A model generated the notes under the pieces. The model had not been told where the DNA came from and made no database searches. It worked only from the letters and a program-made list of their open reading frames with translations. From Myxococcales bacterium (GTDB taxonomy: Bacteria > Myxococcota_A > Polyangia > Polyangiales > Polyangiaceae): a stretch of DNA of 64,000 bases. Shown in pieces: positions 36,344 through 45,619 of the stretch. The first letter of the stretch is position 1; each line of letters begins with the position of its first letter. Where the stretch lies: assembly GCA_016712525.1 (NCBI GenBank), contig JADJQX010000007.1:1984001-2048000 (forward strand). The letters are read 5' to 3'. Both the position numbers and the translations under genes were made by a program.

Positions 36344-36862
36344 ATGTCCGACCATCGAACGAAGCTCGCCGTCGTCGCCGCGCTCGCCCTCTCCGCGGGG
36401 GCCGTCCTTTCGCGGTGCTCGCCCGCGCCCCCGTCGCCCTCGCGGACCGACGTCGCGACCGAGGCCGCGGCCGCACCGCGTGATCTCTTGAACCGCCTTT
36501 GGTTCGACAAGCTCCCCGAGAAGCGCACGGACGAGGTCACGATCGGGCTCTTCTTCGGCGGCGGCATCGGGCTCTTCGAGTCCGGCTCGGCGTACAAATC
36601 GTCGTTCGAGATCTTCGAGTTCGAACGGAAGGCGACCGAGCTCGATCTCACATTTTTGCACGACAAGAAGCGCTCTTCCGTCACGTACGTGGTCCGCGCG
36701 TGCGACGAGCGTCCGCCGTTCGACCTGTGCCTCACGCTCGAGGGCAATGCCCGTGGCCCGAAGAAGCTCTATGGCTTCGCCTACGACGACGACGAAGCGG
36801 CCCGCGTGCCTTGGTCTCGCGATCTTCGAGCGTCCGCGAAGGCGCGCGCGGCCCTTCGCTGA
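36344..36862 (+). CDS. Hypothetical protein with N-terminal signal or anchor
   Basis: 172 residues from the ATG at 36344. A hydrophobic N-terminus (KLAVVAALALSAGAVLSRC) suggests export, possibly lipidated at the Cys of SRCS. The mature part has alternating beta patterns (EVTIGLFFGGGIGLFESG, SSVTYVVRACDERPPFDLCL) and two cysteines. No family recognised. A TACCCT box ends 9 bp before the start, with TTGCGG 19 bp further upstream. It precedes the large kinase gene by 54 bp on the same strand. Confidence 0.6.
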   Translation: MSDHRTKLAVVAALALSAGAVLSRCSPAPPSPSRTDVATEAAAAPRDLLNRLWFDKLPEKRTDEVTIGLFFGGGIGLFESGSAYKSSFEIFEFERKATELDLTFLHDKKRSSVTYVVRACDERPPFDLCLTLEGNARGPKKLYGFAYDDDEAARVPWSRDLRASAKARAALR

Positions 36863-36916
36863 GGGGCCGAGAGGCCTCTCACGGGCCGCGAGGAGGAGGA
36901 TGCGCCGGGGTCGCCG

Positions 36917-39900
36917 GTGTCTTCTCCCTTCCCGTCGGCCGAGCTTCCCCGCTACGCTCTCGAATGCACCGTGGATCCCGGCTTCGTCGTCGATGAGCGC
37001 TTTCGTATCGAGCACCGCGCGAGCGTCGGCGGGACGGCCAAGATTTACCGCGCGACCGACCTCACCGACGGCGCCGCCATCGCCCTGAAGATCCTCTACG
37101 GCGAGGTCGCGGACGACCAAGCCGAGCGGCTCGAGCGCGAGGCCGAGCTCCTCGCCGAGCTCTCGCACCCGGGCATCGTGAGGCACGTGGCTCACGGAGA
37201 TCTCGGCACGGGAGCGTCGTACCTCGCCATGGAGTGGGTCGAGGGAGAGACGCTCTCGCAGCGCCTCACCCGGGTGGGGCTGACGATGCGCGAGAGCATC
37301 GATCTCGTGAAGCGCGTCGCCGAGACCTTGGGGTACGCCCACACCCGCGGCGTCGTGCACCGCGACATCAAACCGGCGAACATCCTCCTCCGCGGAAAGA
37401 GCCTCGACGACGTCATCGTCATCGACTTCGGCATCGCCAAAGGCCAAGCGGGCGTGTCGTCGATCACCCAGGTCGGCGCCGTGCTCGGGACCCTCGGCTA
37501 CATGGCTCCCGAGCAAGCGCGCGGTGTCGGAAAGATGGACGCGCGCACCGACGTGTTCGCCTTGGGCGCGCTCCTCTTCAAGTGCCTCACGGGGTCGCCG
37601 CCTTTCGACGCCGACGATCCCATCGCCGTGCTCGGAAAGCTCCTTTACCAAAAGGCCCCTCGCGTGCGCGATCGCCGAAGCGACGTCCCGGAGGAGCTCG
37701 ACGAGCTCCTCGCGCGCATGTTGGCCCAGTCCCCCGACGATCGCCCCGCGGACGGAGGTGTGGTGGCCGCGGAGCTCTCGGCGATCGGCACGGTGGAGCC
37801 TGGCCACAGCATCGTCGGGGTCACCTCGAAGATCGAGGCCCTCATGCACGGGGAGCAGCGCCTCGTGAGCCTCGTCGCGGTCGCCGCGCCCGGTGGTGCT
37901 GACGAGGAGCCGACCATCGCCGACGGGCAGTGGCAGGGCTTCAAGTCGATAGGGCGTCGCCTGCGCCTCGCCGTGGCCCCGTTCGGTGCGCAGCTCGAGA
38001 CGCTCCCGACGGGGCTCATCGTGGCCACGTTCTCCGGCCGGGCGAGCGCGACCGACCAGGCCTTCCGTGCGGCGCGCTGCGCGTTCGCCATGCGCCTCCA
38101 AGCCCCGCGGCTCCCCATGGTCCTCGTCACGGGCAGAGCCATGCTCGAGGGCGGAACGCCGATGGGCGACGCGGTCGATCGCGCGACCGAGATGCTGCGC
38201 CCGACCCTCTCGGACGAGCTACCCCCGCAGAGCGCGGCTCAACCCGTTCGGGTCGACGAGGCCACGGCGGGCCTCCTCGACGGCCGCTTCATGGTGCGGA
38301 GGGAGGCCTCGGGCCTCCAGCTCGTGGGTGAGCGCAGCGCCCCCGACGCGGCGCGCATGCTGCTCGGCAAACCTACGCCGTGTGTCAGCCGCGAGCGCGA
38401 GCTCGTCGAGATCGAGGGCGTATTCGCCGAGTGCGTGGCCGACGAGGTGGCCCGCGCCGTCGTCGTCAAGGGCGCGCCGGGCGTGGGAAAATCGCGCGTC
38501 CGGCACGAGACGATCCGCGCCATCAAGAACCGGAGCGCAGGTGTGGAGGTGTGGGTCTCTGCGGGAGATCCGCTCCGCGCGCGGAGCTCCTTCGGGATGA
38601 TCGCGCAGATGATTCGAGGCGCGGCCGGGGTCCTCGACGGGGAGCCCCCGAGCGTGCAGAAAGAGAAGATTCGCGCGCGCGTCTCGCGTCACGTCCCCCC
38701 CTCCGAGGTGCATCGTATCGCGCAGTTCTTGGCCGAGCTCATCGGCGCGACCGGCCCCGACGATCGCGACGTCCAGCTCCGCGCGGCCCGAGGCGACGCG
38801 CAGCTCATGGGCGATCAGGTCACTCGGGCGTTCGACGACTTCTTGGGCTACGTCGCGCGGCACACGCCGGTCGTGATGGTCCTGGAGGATCTCCACTGGG
38901 GCGACCTGCCGAGCGTCAACCTGGTCGGGAACTGCCTCCGCGGCGAGGGTCGTCCCATCTTCGTGCTCGCCCTCGGGCGACCCGAGCTCGACGCCACCTT
39001 CGGGAGCCTCTGGGCCGAGCATCGCCCCAAGGTGGTCGCGCTCACCGAGCTTTCGCGGAAGGCGAGCGAGCGCCTCGTGCGTCAGGTCCTCGGCGACGAC
39101 GCCGACGACGCCACGATCGCGCGCATCGTCGCGACGGCCGGCGGCAACGCGTTTTACCTCGAGGAGCTCATTCGAAGCGTGGCAGAGGGGCACGGCGATC
39201 GCATGCCCGCGACCGTACTCGCCATGGCCCAAGGGAGGATCGAGGCGCTCGAGACCGAGGCGCGCAGAGTGCTCCGCGCCGCGAGCGTCTTCGGGAAGTC
39301 GTTCTGGACGAGCGGCGTGGCGGCGCTCTTCGAGAGCGAGACGCACGTGTCCGAGGTGATGCCGTGGCTCGACGAGCTCGCCGTCCGCGAGATCGTGATG
39401 CGGCACGAGGGCAGCCGTTTTCGGGGAGAGCAAGAGTGGTCCTTCCGCCACGCCTTGCTCGCCGAGGCGGCCTACGGGACGCTGACCGACAAGGACCGGA
39501 GGTCGGCCCACGGTCGCGCCGCGGAGTGGCTCCGAGGCATGGGCGAGGGAGATCCCGTCACGCTCGCGACCCACTTCGAGGAGGGCGGCGCGCCGAAGGA
39601 CGCGGTCGTCTTCTGGCGGAGAGCGGCCGCCCAGGCCCTCGAAGGCAACGACCTCGAGGCCGTGATCCACTACGCCGATCGAGGAATCGCGTGCGGCGCC
39701 GACGGCGAGGTTCGCGGGCGCCTCTTGCTTCGAAAGGCCGAGGCGCGACGCTGGCGAGGCGAGTACGCCGAAGCCGAGAGACACGCGCGCGAGGCCATGG
39801 CGCTGCTCGGGAGGGCCTCGTCACGGCACTTTCGAGCCCTCGCCGAAGCCGTCGAAGCCGCCTCGGCGCTCGGCGACGAGCCCCGCCTTCGGGAGCTCGT

Positions 39901-40873
39901 GTCGCTGCTCTCGCAGCGGAGCCAGAAGGGAGTCTCGGCCGTCCCCCACCTCGTGGCGCTCTGCCGTGCCACGGTGGCGCTCCTCCGCACCGGCGATTTT
40001 CGCTCGGCGGACGGGCTCCTCGCATACGTCGACGAGGCGGTCCACGAGCTCACGCAGGCCGACCCGAACGCCGCGGGGACGGTGCACGCCACACGCGCGT
40101 ACCGCGCCCTCGTGCACGGAGATTCCGCGCTCGCCCTCTCCCTCTACGACGCCACGGTGTCCCGTTACGAAGAGGCCGGCAACACCCGCGGCGCCGCCAA
40201 GGCCCTCGTCGACTCCGCCCTCGCGTGCGCCGAGCTCGGCGCTTGGGACGACGCACGGCGCCTCGTCGATCAAGCCCTCTCGACCGCCGAGAGGCTCGGG
40301 CTCGCGGCCGTGAGCGCCGCCGCGAGGCACGTGCTCGGGCAGGTGCTCGCGAGCGCGCGCAGGCACGACGAGGCCTATGCCGAGGCTGCGTCCGCCGTGC
40401 GCGCCTTCGTCCTTCAGGGGGACCGGTACATGGAGGGCGTGGCTCGCGTGTGGGCCGCTCGCATCGCTCTCGGCGCCGGCCGAGCCACGTTCGCCGCCGA
40501 CGAGGCCCGGCGTGCGCTCGCGGTGGGACACACATCCCCCCACGTGACCATCTATGCCCAGGCCGTGCTCGCAAAGGCGCTCCTCGAGGGCGACGAGGTC
40601 GACGACGCCCGCGAGCCCATCGACGAGGCGATGCTCGAGCTCGATGGCCTGGGAGGCATCGAGGCCGGCGAGAGCTTCGTGCGCCTCACGTACGCGGAGG
40701 TCCTCCACGCGTCGGGGGAGCTCGCGAGGGCGCGGCGGGCCATCGTCGCCGCGCGCACCCGCCTCTTCGTGCGCGCGGAGCTGATAGGTCAGGCCGAGTG
40801 GCGGGCGAGCTTCGTCGAGCGTGTGGACGAGAACGACCGCACGGTCGCCCTCGCCGCCGCCTGGGGAGAGTGA
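36917..40873 (+). CDS. Ser/Thr kinase - degenerate cyclase - AAA - TPR multidomain signalling protein
   Basis: 1318 residues from a GTG. Kinase domain about 28-285: K58, HRDIKPAN at 149-156, DFG 170-172, APE 197-199; the glycine loop is altered (ASVGGTAKIY). About 315-470 resembles a class III nucleotide cyclase (GLIVATFSG, AFRAARCAFAMRL, VTGRAMLEGGTPMGDAVDRA) but lacks the metal-binding aspartates, so it is probably non-catalytic. Then an ATPase with Walker A GAPGVGKS (519-526) and Walker B VLEDLHW (near 655-661), and a long helical TPR-like C-terminus (about 870-1318). No membrane helix. This kinase-AAA-TPR layout is characteristic of myxobacteria; targets unknown. Confidence 0.9.
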   Translation: MSSPFPSAELPRYALECTVDPGFVVDERFRIEHRASVGGTAKIYRATDLTDGAAIALKILYGEVADDQAERLEREAELLAELSHPGIVRHVAHGDLGTGASYLAMEWVEGETLSQRLTRVGLTMRESIDLVKRVAETLGYAHTRGVVHRDIKPANILLRGKSLDDVIVIDFGIAKGQAGVSSITQVGAVLGTLGYMAPEQARGVGKMDARTDVFALGALLFKCLTGSPPFDADDPIAVLGKLLYQKAPRVRDRRSDVPEELDELLARMLAQSPDDRPADGGVVAAELSAIGTVEPGHSIVGVTSKIEALMHGEQRLVSLVAVAAPGGADEEPTIADGQWQGFKSIGRRLRLAVAPFGAQLETLPTGLIVATFSGRASATDQAFRAARCAFAMRLQAPRLPMVLVTGRAMLEGGTPMGDAVDRATEMLRPTLSDELPPQSAAQPVRVDEATAGLLDGRFMVRREASGLQLVGERSAPDAARMLLGKPTPCVSRERELVEIEGVFAECVADEVARAVVVKGAPGVGKSRVRHETIRAIKNRSAGVEVWVSAGDPLRARSSFGMIAQMIRGAAGVLDGEPPSVQKEKIRARVSRHVPPSEVHRIAQFLAELIGATGPDDRDVQLRAARGDAQLMGDQVTRAFDDFLGYVARHTPVVMVLEDLHWGDLPSVNLVGNCLRGEGRPIFVLALGRPELDATFGSLWAEHRPKVVALTELSRKASERLVRQVLGDDADDATIARIVATAGGNAFYLEELIRSVAEGHGDRMPATVLAMAQGRIEALETEARRVLRAASVFGKSFWTSGVAALFESETHVSEVMPWLDELAVREIVMRHEGSRFRGEQEWSFRHALLAEAAYGTLTDKDRRSAHGRAAEWLRGMGEGDPVTLATHFEEGGAPKDAVVFWRRAAAQALEGNDLEAVIHYADRGIACGADGEVRGRLLLRKAEARRWRGEYAEAERHAREAMALLGRASSRHFRALAEAVEAASALGDEPRLRELVSLLSQRSQKGVSAVPHLVALCRATVALLRTGDFRSADGLLAYVDEAVHELTQADPNAAGTVHATRAYRALVHGDSALALSLYDATVSRYEEAGNTRGAAKALVDSALACAELGAWDDARRLVDQALSTAERLGLAAVSAAARHVLGQVLASARRHDEAYAEAASAVRAFVLQGDRYMEGVARVWAARIALGAGRATFAADEARRALAVGHTSPHVTIYAQAVLAKALLEGDEVDDAREPIDEAMLELDGLGGIEAGESFVRLTYAEVLHASGELARARRAIVAARTRLFVRAELIGQAEWRASFVERVDENDRTVALAAAWGE

Positions 40874-40942
40874 GCGCTCCGAGGCCGACGACGATTCGTA
40901 CGGCCCTTTCCTAACCAACGCGCTCGCGGCAGCGGCTCGCGC

Positions 40943-43621
40943 TCAGCGCGCCGGCGGCGGGGGCGAGGTGGGCACGCGCCCTTCGCTCTGCGCCATCTGT
41001 TTGGCGAAGAGCCCGTCCGCCCTCTCGCGCACGTCCTCTTCTTCTTTGCGCGTCTCGGCGTCCGTCGCGTACTCGGGCGACGCTCGGAGCAGATCGGCGT
41101 AGACCCGCAAGCTCCGCGCGAGCTCGACGTCGTTGCCTGCCTCTTCGAAGATCCAGATGGACTGGAGCAGGTGCCCGCGCGCTTGCACGAGCTCCTCGCC
41201 CCCGGCCGAGGCCGCCGACAGGACCTCTCCCAGGGAGCGCAGCGCGACCCCGAGCTGCACGCGGCTCTGCACCTCGCGGAAGAGGTCGATGGCCTTGGCG
41301 ATGGACTCGCGTGCCTTCGTGTACTCGCGTTGCGCGAGGTACGCCTTACCGAGCCCTCGGACCGCCTCGGCGAGGCCGAGCTTGTCGCCGAGCTCGTCGC
41401 ATATCTCTTCGGCTTCTTTGAGGAATCGGATGGCGCGGTCGGGCGCTCCGAGGCGCGTCTCGGTCTCCCCCAGGTTCGTGAGGACGAGCGCGATGCGGTG
41501 CCGGTCCCCCGTCTCTTTGGCCACCTCGTAGGCCTCTTGGAAGAGCGCCTGCGCGCGCGCGTCGTCGCGCTGATCTTGAGCCACCGTACCGAGGTTGTTG
41601 AGCGTGATGGTGACGCCCACGAGATCCCCGATCTCACGCCGAATCCGGAGCGCCTGCTCGAACGAGTCGAGGGCCAAGTTGAACTTGCCCGAGTCTTGGT
41701 AGACGAGGCCGAGGTTGTTCAAGCTGAGCGCGATGCTCCTTCGGTCGCCCAGGCGCCGGCGCGCGGCGAGCGCCTTCTTGGTCGACTCGAGCGCGGCCGC
41801 GTAGTCGCCCCGAAGCCACGAGAGCTTGCCCATGTCGTCGACCGTGCTCGCCACACCGCGCTCGTCCCGAGCGGCCTCGAAGAGCGCGAGCGCCACGTCG
41901 AGGTGCTTTCCCGCGTCGTCGAGGCGACCCGTGTCGCGGTAGAGGCGACCGATGCGCGCGTGGGCCGCGCCTCCCTTGGCCTTCAGGTCGAGGCGGTAGG
42001 CGCGCACGAGCATGGCGCGGAACGCCCCGCGCGCGTCGTCGTTGCGGCCGAGCACCTGGAGCACGTCGCCGAAGTGATGGAGCGCCGACAAGTGGGCCTC
42101 GACGTCGATCTCGGCGCCCGCGTCGACGAGCGCGAGCCCCTTCTCGTAGAGCTCGGCCGCTTTGGTGTTCGCGTACCTGTCGCGGGCGATGTCGGCGGCG
42201 GCGATGTAGGTGAGCGCCGCGCGATCGGAGAGCCCGCCGAGCTCTTGGTGCCGCGCGAGCATGCTCATGTACTCCTCGTGCGAACGCACCGACTCCTTGC
42301 ACGAGAGCCAATCCGCCAGGGCGCGGTGCGAGCGCTTCGCCTCGGCCTTCGGCATCAGGCGGAGGAGCGCCTCGCGCTCGAGGTTGTGCTTGAACACGAG
42401 CTCCTCGTCGTCCGAGAAGGTGCTGTCGGGGAGGCGCAAGACGTAGTCCCGCTCACGCAGTCCGGCGAGCGCGCGTTCGATCTCCGCGGCGTCGTTCGGC
42501 GGCGAGGCCCCCCAGAGCTCGGGAGCGGTCTCGTTCGTGCGGGCGATCGCGAGGAGCCCTCCTACCCAGAAGACGCCGCCCATGGTCGCGGCCTGCTCGA
42601 GCAGCGTACGCTCGCGCGGCGAGAGCGAGGCGATGCGGGCCGCGATCGCGTCTTCGATCGTGAGCGGCAGGCGCACGTCGGCGAGCTTCTCGGCGTGGAT
42701 GGTCCACGTCTCTTCCTCGGCGAACGCGTCCTGCGCCTCGAGCACCCCTATGTCCTTGAAAATACGGACCATTTGCTCGAGCAACGCTGGGTTTCCGGCG
42801 GCGAGCGTGGCAGCCGCGTCGACGAGATCCTCGACGGCCTCGTCGTCTCCGCAGGGCGCGAGCAGATCGGACATGACGGCGGCCGCGTGAGCCTCCGAGA
42901 GGGGGGCGAGCTCGACGAGCGTGTGCTTGCCCTTCGCGAGACCTCGAAAGTCGTCCCTTCGGGCGAAGAGCTCGGGCCGCGCGATGCACACGACGAGGAG
43001 CGGCGCGTCGATCGAGTCGACGAGGTAGGAGAGAAGATCGAGCGAGTCCCCGTCGGCGAGGTGGAGATCGTCGAAGACGAGCACGATCGGGCCTGCGCCT
43101 TCGCCGTCCCTCTTGGCGTCGAGCTCGAGGAAGCGCTTCAGCACCGCGCGCCGCAGGAGCCCCATCTGCGCCGAGTCTCCGCGCACGGCCTCGAGCAGAG
43201 GCGATGTCTCGAAGCGCAGCTCGAGGAGGTCCCCCAAGAAGACGCACACGTCGTTCACCTTGCGATCGGCGAGCACGCGGCTCACTTCGTCGCGCACGCG
43301 CCCCTTCGCCTCCTCGATCCCGAGCCCCTCGACGATCCCGAAGCGCGACCGCAGCACCTTCGCGAAGATGCCGAACGCCGCGCCCCCCTCGCCCGCCGCT
43401 CCGCGGAAGACGCGGGGCAACGTGCCCTCTTTCGAGGGGCGCGCGAGGAAGTCTCGGACGAGCCGGGTCTTGCCGACGCCCGGCGCTCCCACGATCGAAA
43501 AGACCCGTTTTTCGCGTTTGTCGCGCACGGCAGAGAGCGCCGCGTCGAGCTCACGAAGCTCGACCTGACGGCCCACGAGCGTGCTTCGGCGGTCGGGGCC
43601 GCCCCCTCGAGATAGGCTCAT
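40943..43621 (-). CDS. AAA ATPase-TPR signalling protein
   Basis: 892 residues. After STLVGRQVELREL (the usual entry to this ATPase family), Walker A is GAPGVGKT (45-52) and Walker B is IVLVFDD (179-185). A helical linker follows, and about 470-860 is a run of TPRs of the NLGLVYQDSGKFNLALDSF / NNLGTVAQDQRDDARAQALF type. It lacks the kinase domain of its convergent neighbour but shares the ATPase-TPR half, so the two may be related by duplication. The ATG at 43621 is chosen because a TATGCT box ends 9 bp upstream. Probably a cytoplasmic STAND-type regulator. Confidence 0.9.
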   Translation of the reverse strand: MSLSRGGGPDRRSTLVGRQVELRELDAALSAVRDKREKRVFSIVGAPGVGKTRLVRDFLARPSKEGTLPRVFRGAAGEGGAAFGIFAKVLRSRFGIVEGLGIEEAKGRVRDEVSRVLADRKVNDVCVFLGDLLELRFETSPLLEAVRGDSAQMGLLRRAVLKRFLELDAKRDGEGAGPIVLVFDDLHLADGDSLDLLSYLVDSIDAPLLVVCIARPELFARRDDFRGLAKGKHTLVELAPLSEAHAAAVMSDLLAPCGDDEAVEDLVDAAATLAAGNPALLEQMVRIFKDIGVLEAQDAFAEEETWTIHAEKLADVRLPLTIEDAIAARIASLSPRERTLLEQAATMGGVFWVGGLLAIARTNETAPELWGASPPNDAAEIERALAGLRERDYVLRLPDSTFSDDEELVFKHNLEREALLRLMPKAEAKRSHRALADWLSCKESVRSHEEYMSMLARHQELGGLSDRAALTYIAAADIARDRYANTKAAELYEKGLALVDAGAEIDVEAHLSALHHFGDVLQVLGRNDDARGAFRAMLVRAYRLDLKAKGGAAHARIGRLYRDTGRLDDAGKHLDVALALFEAARDERGVASTVDDMGKLSWLRGDYAAALESTKKALAARRRLGDRRSIALSLNNLGLVYQDSGKFNLALDSFEQALRIRREIGDLVGVTITLNNLGTVAQDQRDDARAQALFQEAYEVAKETGDRHRIALVLTNLGETETRLGAPDRAIRFLKEAEEICDELGDKLGLAEAVRGLGKAYLAQREYTKARESIAKAIDLFREVQSRVQLGVALRSLGEVLSAASAGGEELVQARGHLLQSIWIFEEAGNDVELARSLRVYADLLRASPEYATDAETRKEEEDVRERADGLFAKQMAQSEGRVPTSPPPPAR

Positions 43622-43695
43622 TTTTCGCGGAGCATACCAAGATCCCGCCGAAGTGGCTTTGGCCAAGCGCCAGGTTTCGCGTGTATGATGAGGTC

Positions 43696-44289
43696 ATGCC
43701 TTTCTTTCACGATCCTCGGCTCTCGAAGCTCGTCGCGCGCCTCGCTTTCCTCGGGGCCACGGCGGCCGTCCTCGGCAGCGCGGCCTCCGGCTGCAGCACG
43801 GGAGACGTGAAGGACGCTGGTGACGCACGCCCGGCGTTCGAGTGCTCGAACGATCCGGTCCTTTTCTGCAACCCCCTCCCCGCGGGGCAGGTCGGGTGCA
43901 CGGGCTCCGCCGACTCGGCCGATTCGTTCCAGAAGCGCCTACCGACCGATCGCGCGTTCGGCGAGGGGTGTGTCGCGAACTTCGTGCGGCGCGACATCAA
44001 GGTCGAGGACGTGTGCGGTCTCGCCGCCGTGTGCACGTGCGTGCGAGTGGACGTCATCCCCCCCGTGGACGCAGCCACCTCGCCCGACGCGGCCTCCCCA
44101 CAGGACGCGTCCGCGACCGACGCCTCCACCCTCGACGCGGAGGCGGACGCGTCCACGGCCGACGCGGAGGCGACGGACGCCGGGCCGACCGACGCGACCA
44201 CGCCGCCGCAAGACGCAGCTCCCACGCCCGTCGCCGACGGGAGCGCCCCGCCCCCCTCTCCCGGGCGCCTCGTGTGGTCGTGCCGCTGA
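43696..44289 (+). CDS. Cys-rich lipoprotein with Asp/Ala low-complexity tail
   Basis: 197 residues. Signal and lipobox end in SAASGCS. The mature N-terminal part has several cysteines (AFECSND, LFCNPL, VGCTGS, EGCVAN, DVCGLAAVCTCV). From about residue 130 it is an Asp/Ala/Ser/Thr low-complexity stretch ending in LVWSCR. The TATGAT box ends 6 bp before the ATG, giving an almost leaderless message. Divergent from the AAA-TPR gene. No function recognised. Confidence 0.65.
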   Translation: MPFFHDPRLSKLVARLAFLGATAAVLGSAASGCSTGDVKDAGDARPAFECSNDPVLFCNPLPAGQVGCTGSADSADSFQKRLPTDRAFGEGCVANFVRRDIKVEDVCGLAAVCTCVRVDVIPPVDAATSPDAASPQDASATDASTLDAEADASTADAEATDAGPTDATTPPQDAAPTPVADGSAPPPSPGRLVWSCR

Positions 44290-44329
44290 GCCAAGCCCCC
44301 TCAGCGTGACGATTTACACAATAAGATCA

Positions 44330-44348
44330 AAGCCTTGGACCAAGGCTT
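44330..44348. terminator. Hairpin between convergent lipoprotein and murein endopeptidase genes
   Basis: AAGCCTTGG and CCAAGGCTT form an inverted repeat around a single A (realistically a 7-bp stem with a 5-base loop). It lies between the stop at 44289 (+) and that at 44364 (-). No long T-run follows. Confidence 0.45.
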
Positions 44349-44363
44349 CGCGGCCCGAAGGTC

Positions 44364-45459
44364 TCAGTCGTGGAGGCCGTCGACGTCGTCCATCGGCGCG
44401 GGGATGACGACCGAGTCGAGCCCAGGCACGACGGGACCGAGCTTCGGCACGTCATGGTGCTCCTCGGGCGTCGCTCTCTTCGCGTGGGGCTCGCTCTTCG
44501 CCTGCTCACGCGCGGGCTCCACGGGCTTCGACGGCGCAACGGGCTTCGGTGTGCGTGGGGAGGGGGCAGGGGTCGGGCGTGCGCTCGGACCCGACGACGG
44601 GGCGTGACCTCGCGAGGCGACGTGCCCGTGCCCACGCGCCGTCCGCGCGACCTTGCGCTCGGGGTTCTCGATGCAGCCCTCGCCTTGACGCGAGCGCGGG
44701 CACGAGATCCTCACGTGAAAGTGATCGTCGTGCGGGAGCGCGCCCTTCGGCTGCATGAGCGTCTCGGCCGCGCGGGTGCGGAGCGCCTCGCGGACCTGCA
44801 TCTTGGTCGCGTAGGCCATGAGGCGGTCCTTCAGCGGCTGCGCCACGAACACGTGCGTGACGTGCGCCTCGGGATCGGTGAGGAGGGCCTCGACGAACGC
44901 CCAGTTCTTCGCGTCGTCGAAGCGCGCCCCGGGCCACGTCTTCGCGTGGGCGTCGCCCGTGAAGGCGACGAAGTGAGGCGCGTAGAGCGCCTTGCCGCCC
45001 GCGCCCGACACGTAGAACCCGACGTCGGCGTCCCGGCCGCTCTCGTGCGACGCATGATGGTCGAGCTCGCCGCCACCACGCTTCGAGAGGTGACCGACGG
45101 AGAGCACCGAATCCGGGAAATTTTTGCCGAACGCGGGCCGCAGCGCGTTCGAGGAGGTGCACGAGGGGGCGTGTCCCGTAGCGCACGTCGCCGCCCGCGT
45201 AGACCGGGACGACCCGAATGGCCGGGCCTTCTTCGAGGCGCACGCCGTCGACGAGCTTGCCCTCGGTGGGAGAGCCCACGCTCTTCCCGACGGGCTCGCG
45301 GGCCGCGCGAGGCGCCCCTCCTCCGTGCGCCGACGCGCTTTTTGCGTGCTTCGGGGCCGGCTTGCCCGCCGCGCGCGCCGCTTCGGGGGCCGCCACGGCG
45401 AGGAGCGCAACGAGGATCGCGGAGAGAGCGGGCGGCAGGTGTCGGGGAGGTTTCGGCAC
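44364..45459 (-). pseudogene. mepA: Penicillin-insensitive murein endopeptidase (MepA-like), split by a +1 frameshift
   Basis: The gene is read in two frames. From a GTG at 45459 the first frame gives a signal peptide (LSAILVALLAVAAPEAARAA) and the family start YGTRPLVHLLERAAARVRQK. The second frame, entered near 45117, gives DSVLSVGHLSKRGGG, the metal site HHASHESGRDADVGF and HDDHFHV, which mark peptidase M74, and then a Pro/Ala-rich tail. Skipping one base in the minus-strand run CAAAAATTTCCCGG (45113-45126) joins them as RQKFPDSVLS. All catalytic residues are downstream of the shift. It could be a base-call error, a real mutation, or recoding at a slippery tract; the first explanation is simplest. 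Confidence 0.75.
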
Positions 45460-45619
45460 GGCAGGTGGAGGGCACCACGCTCCCCGCGACGAGGCCAACT
45501 TCCCGGCTCGAAATCGTCCCGACGGGCCGCCGAAATCGAATAACGTTCGCGCGTTCGGGGAGGCTTCCCACGAACCATCGCGCGCCGGGCGACGCCGCCC
45601 CGCCCACATGGAGGCAACG

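Noticed and set aside
43820..44407. Overlapping Arg/Pro/Thr-rich frames around the 43696-44289 lipoprotein
   Set aside because: They arise from the Asp/Ala repeat codons read in other frames and have no signal peptide or motif.
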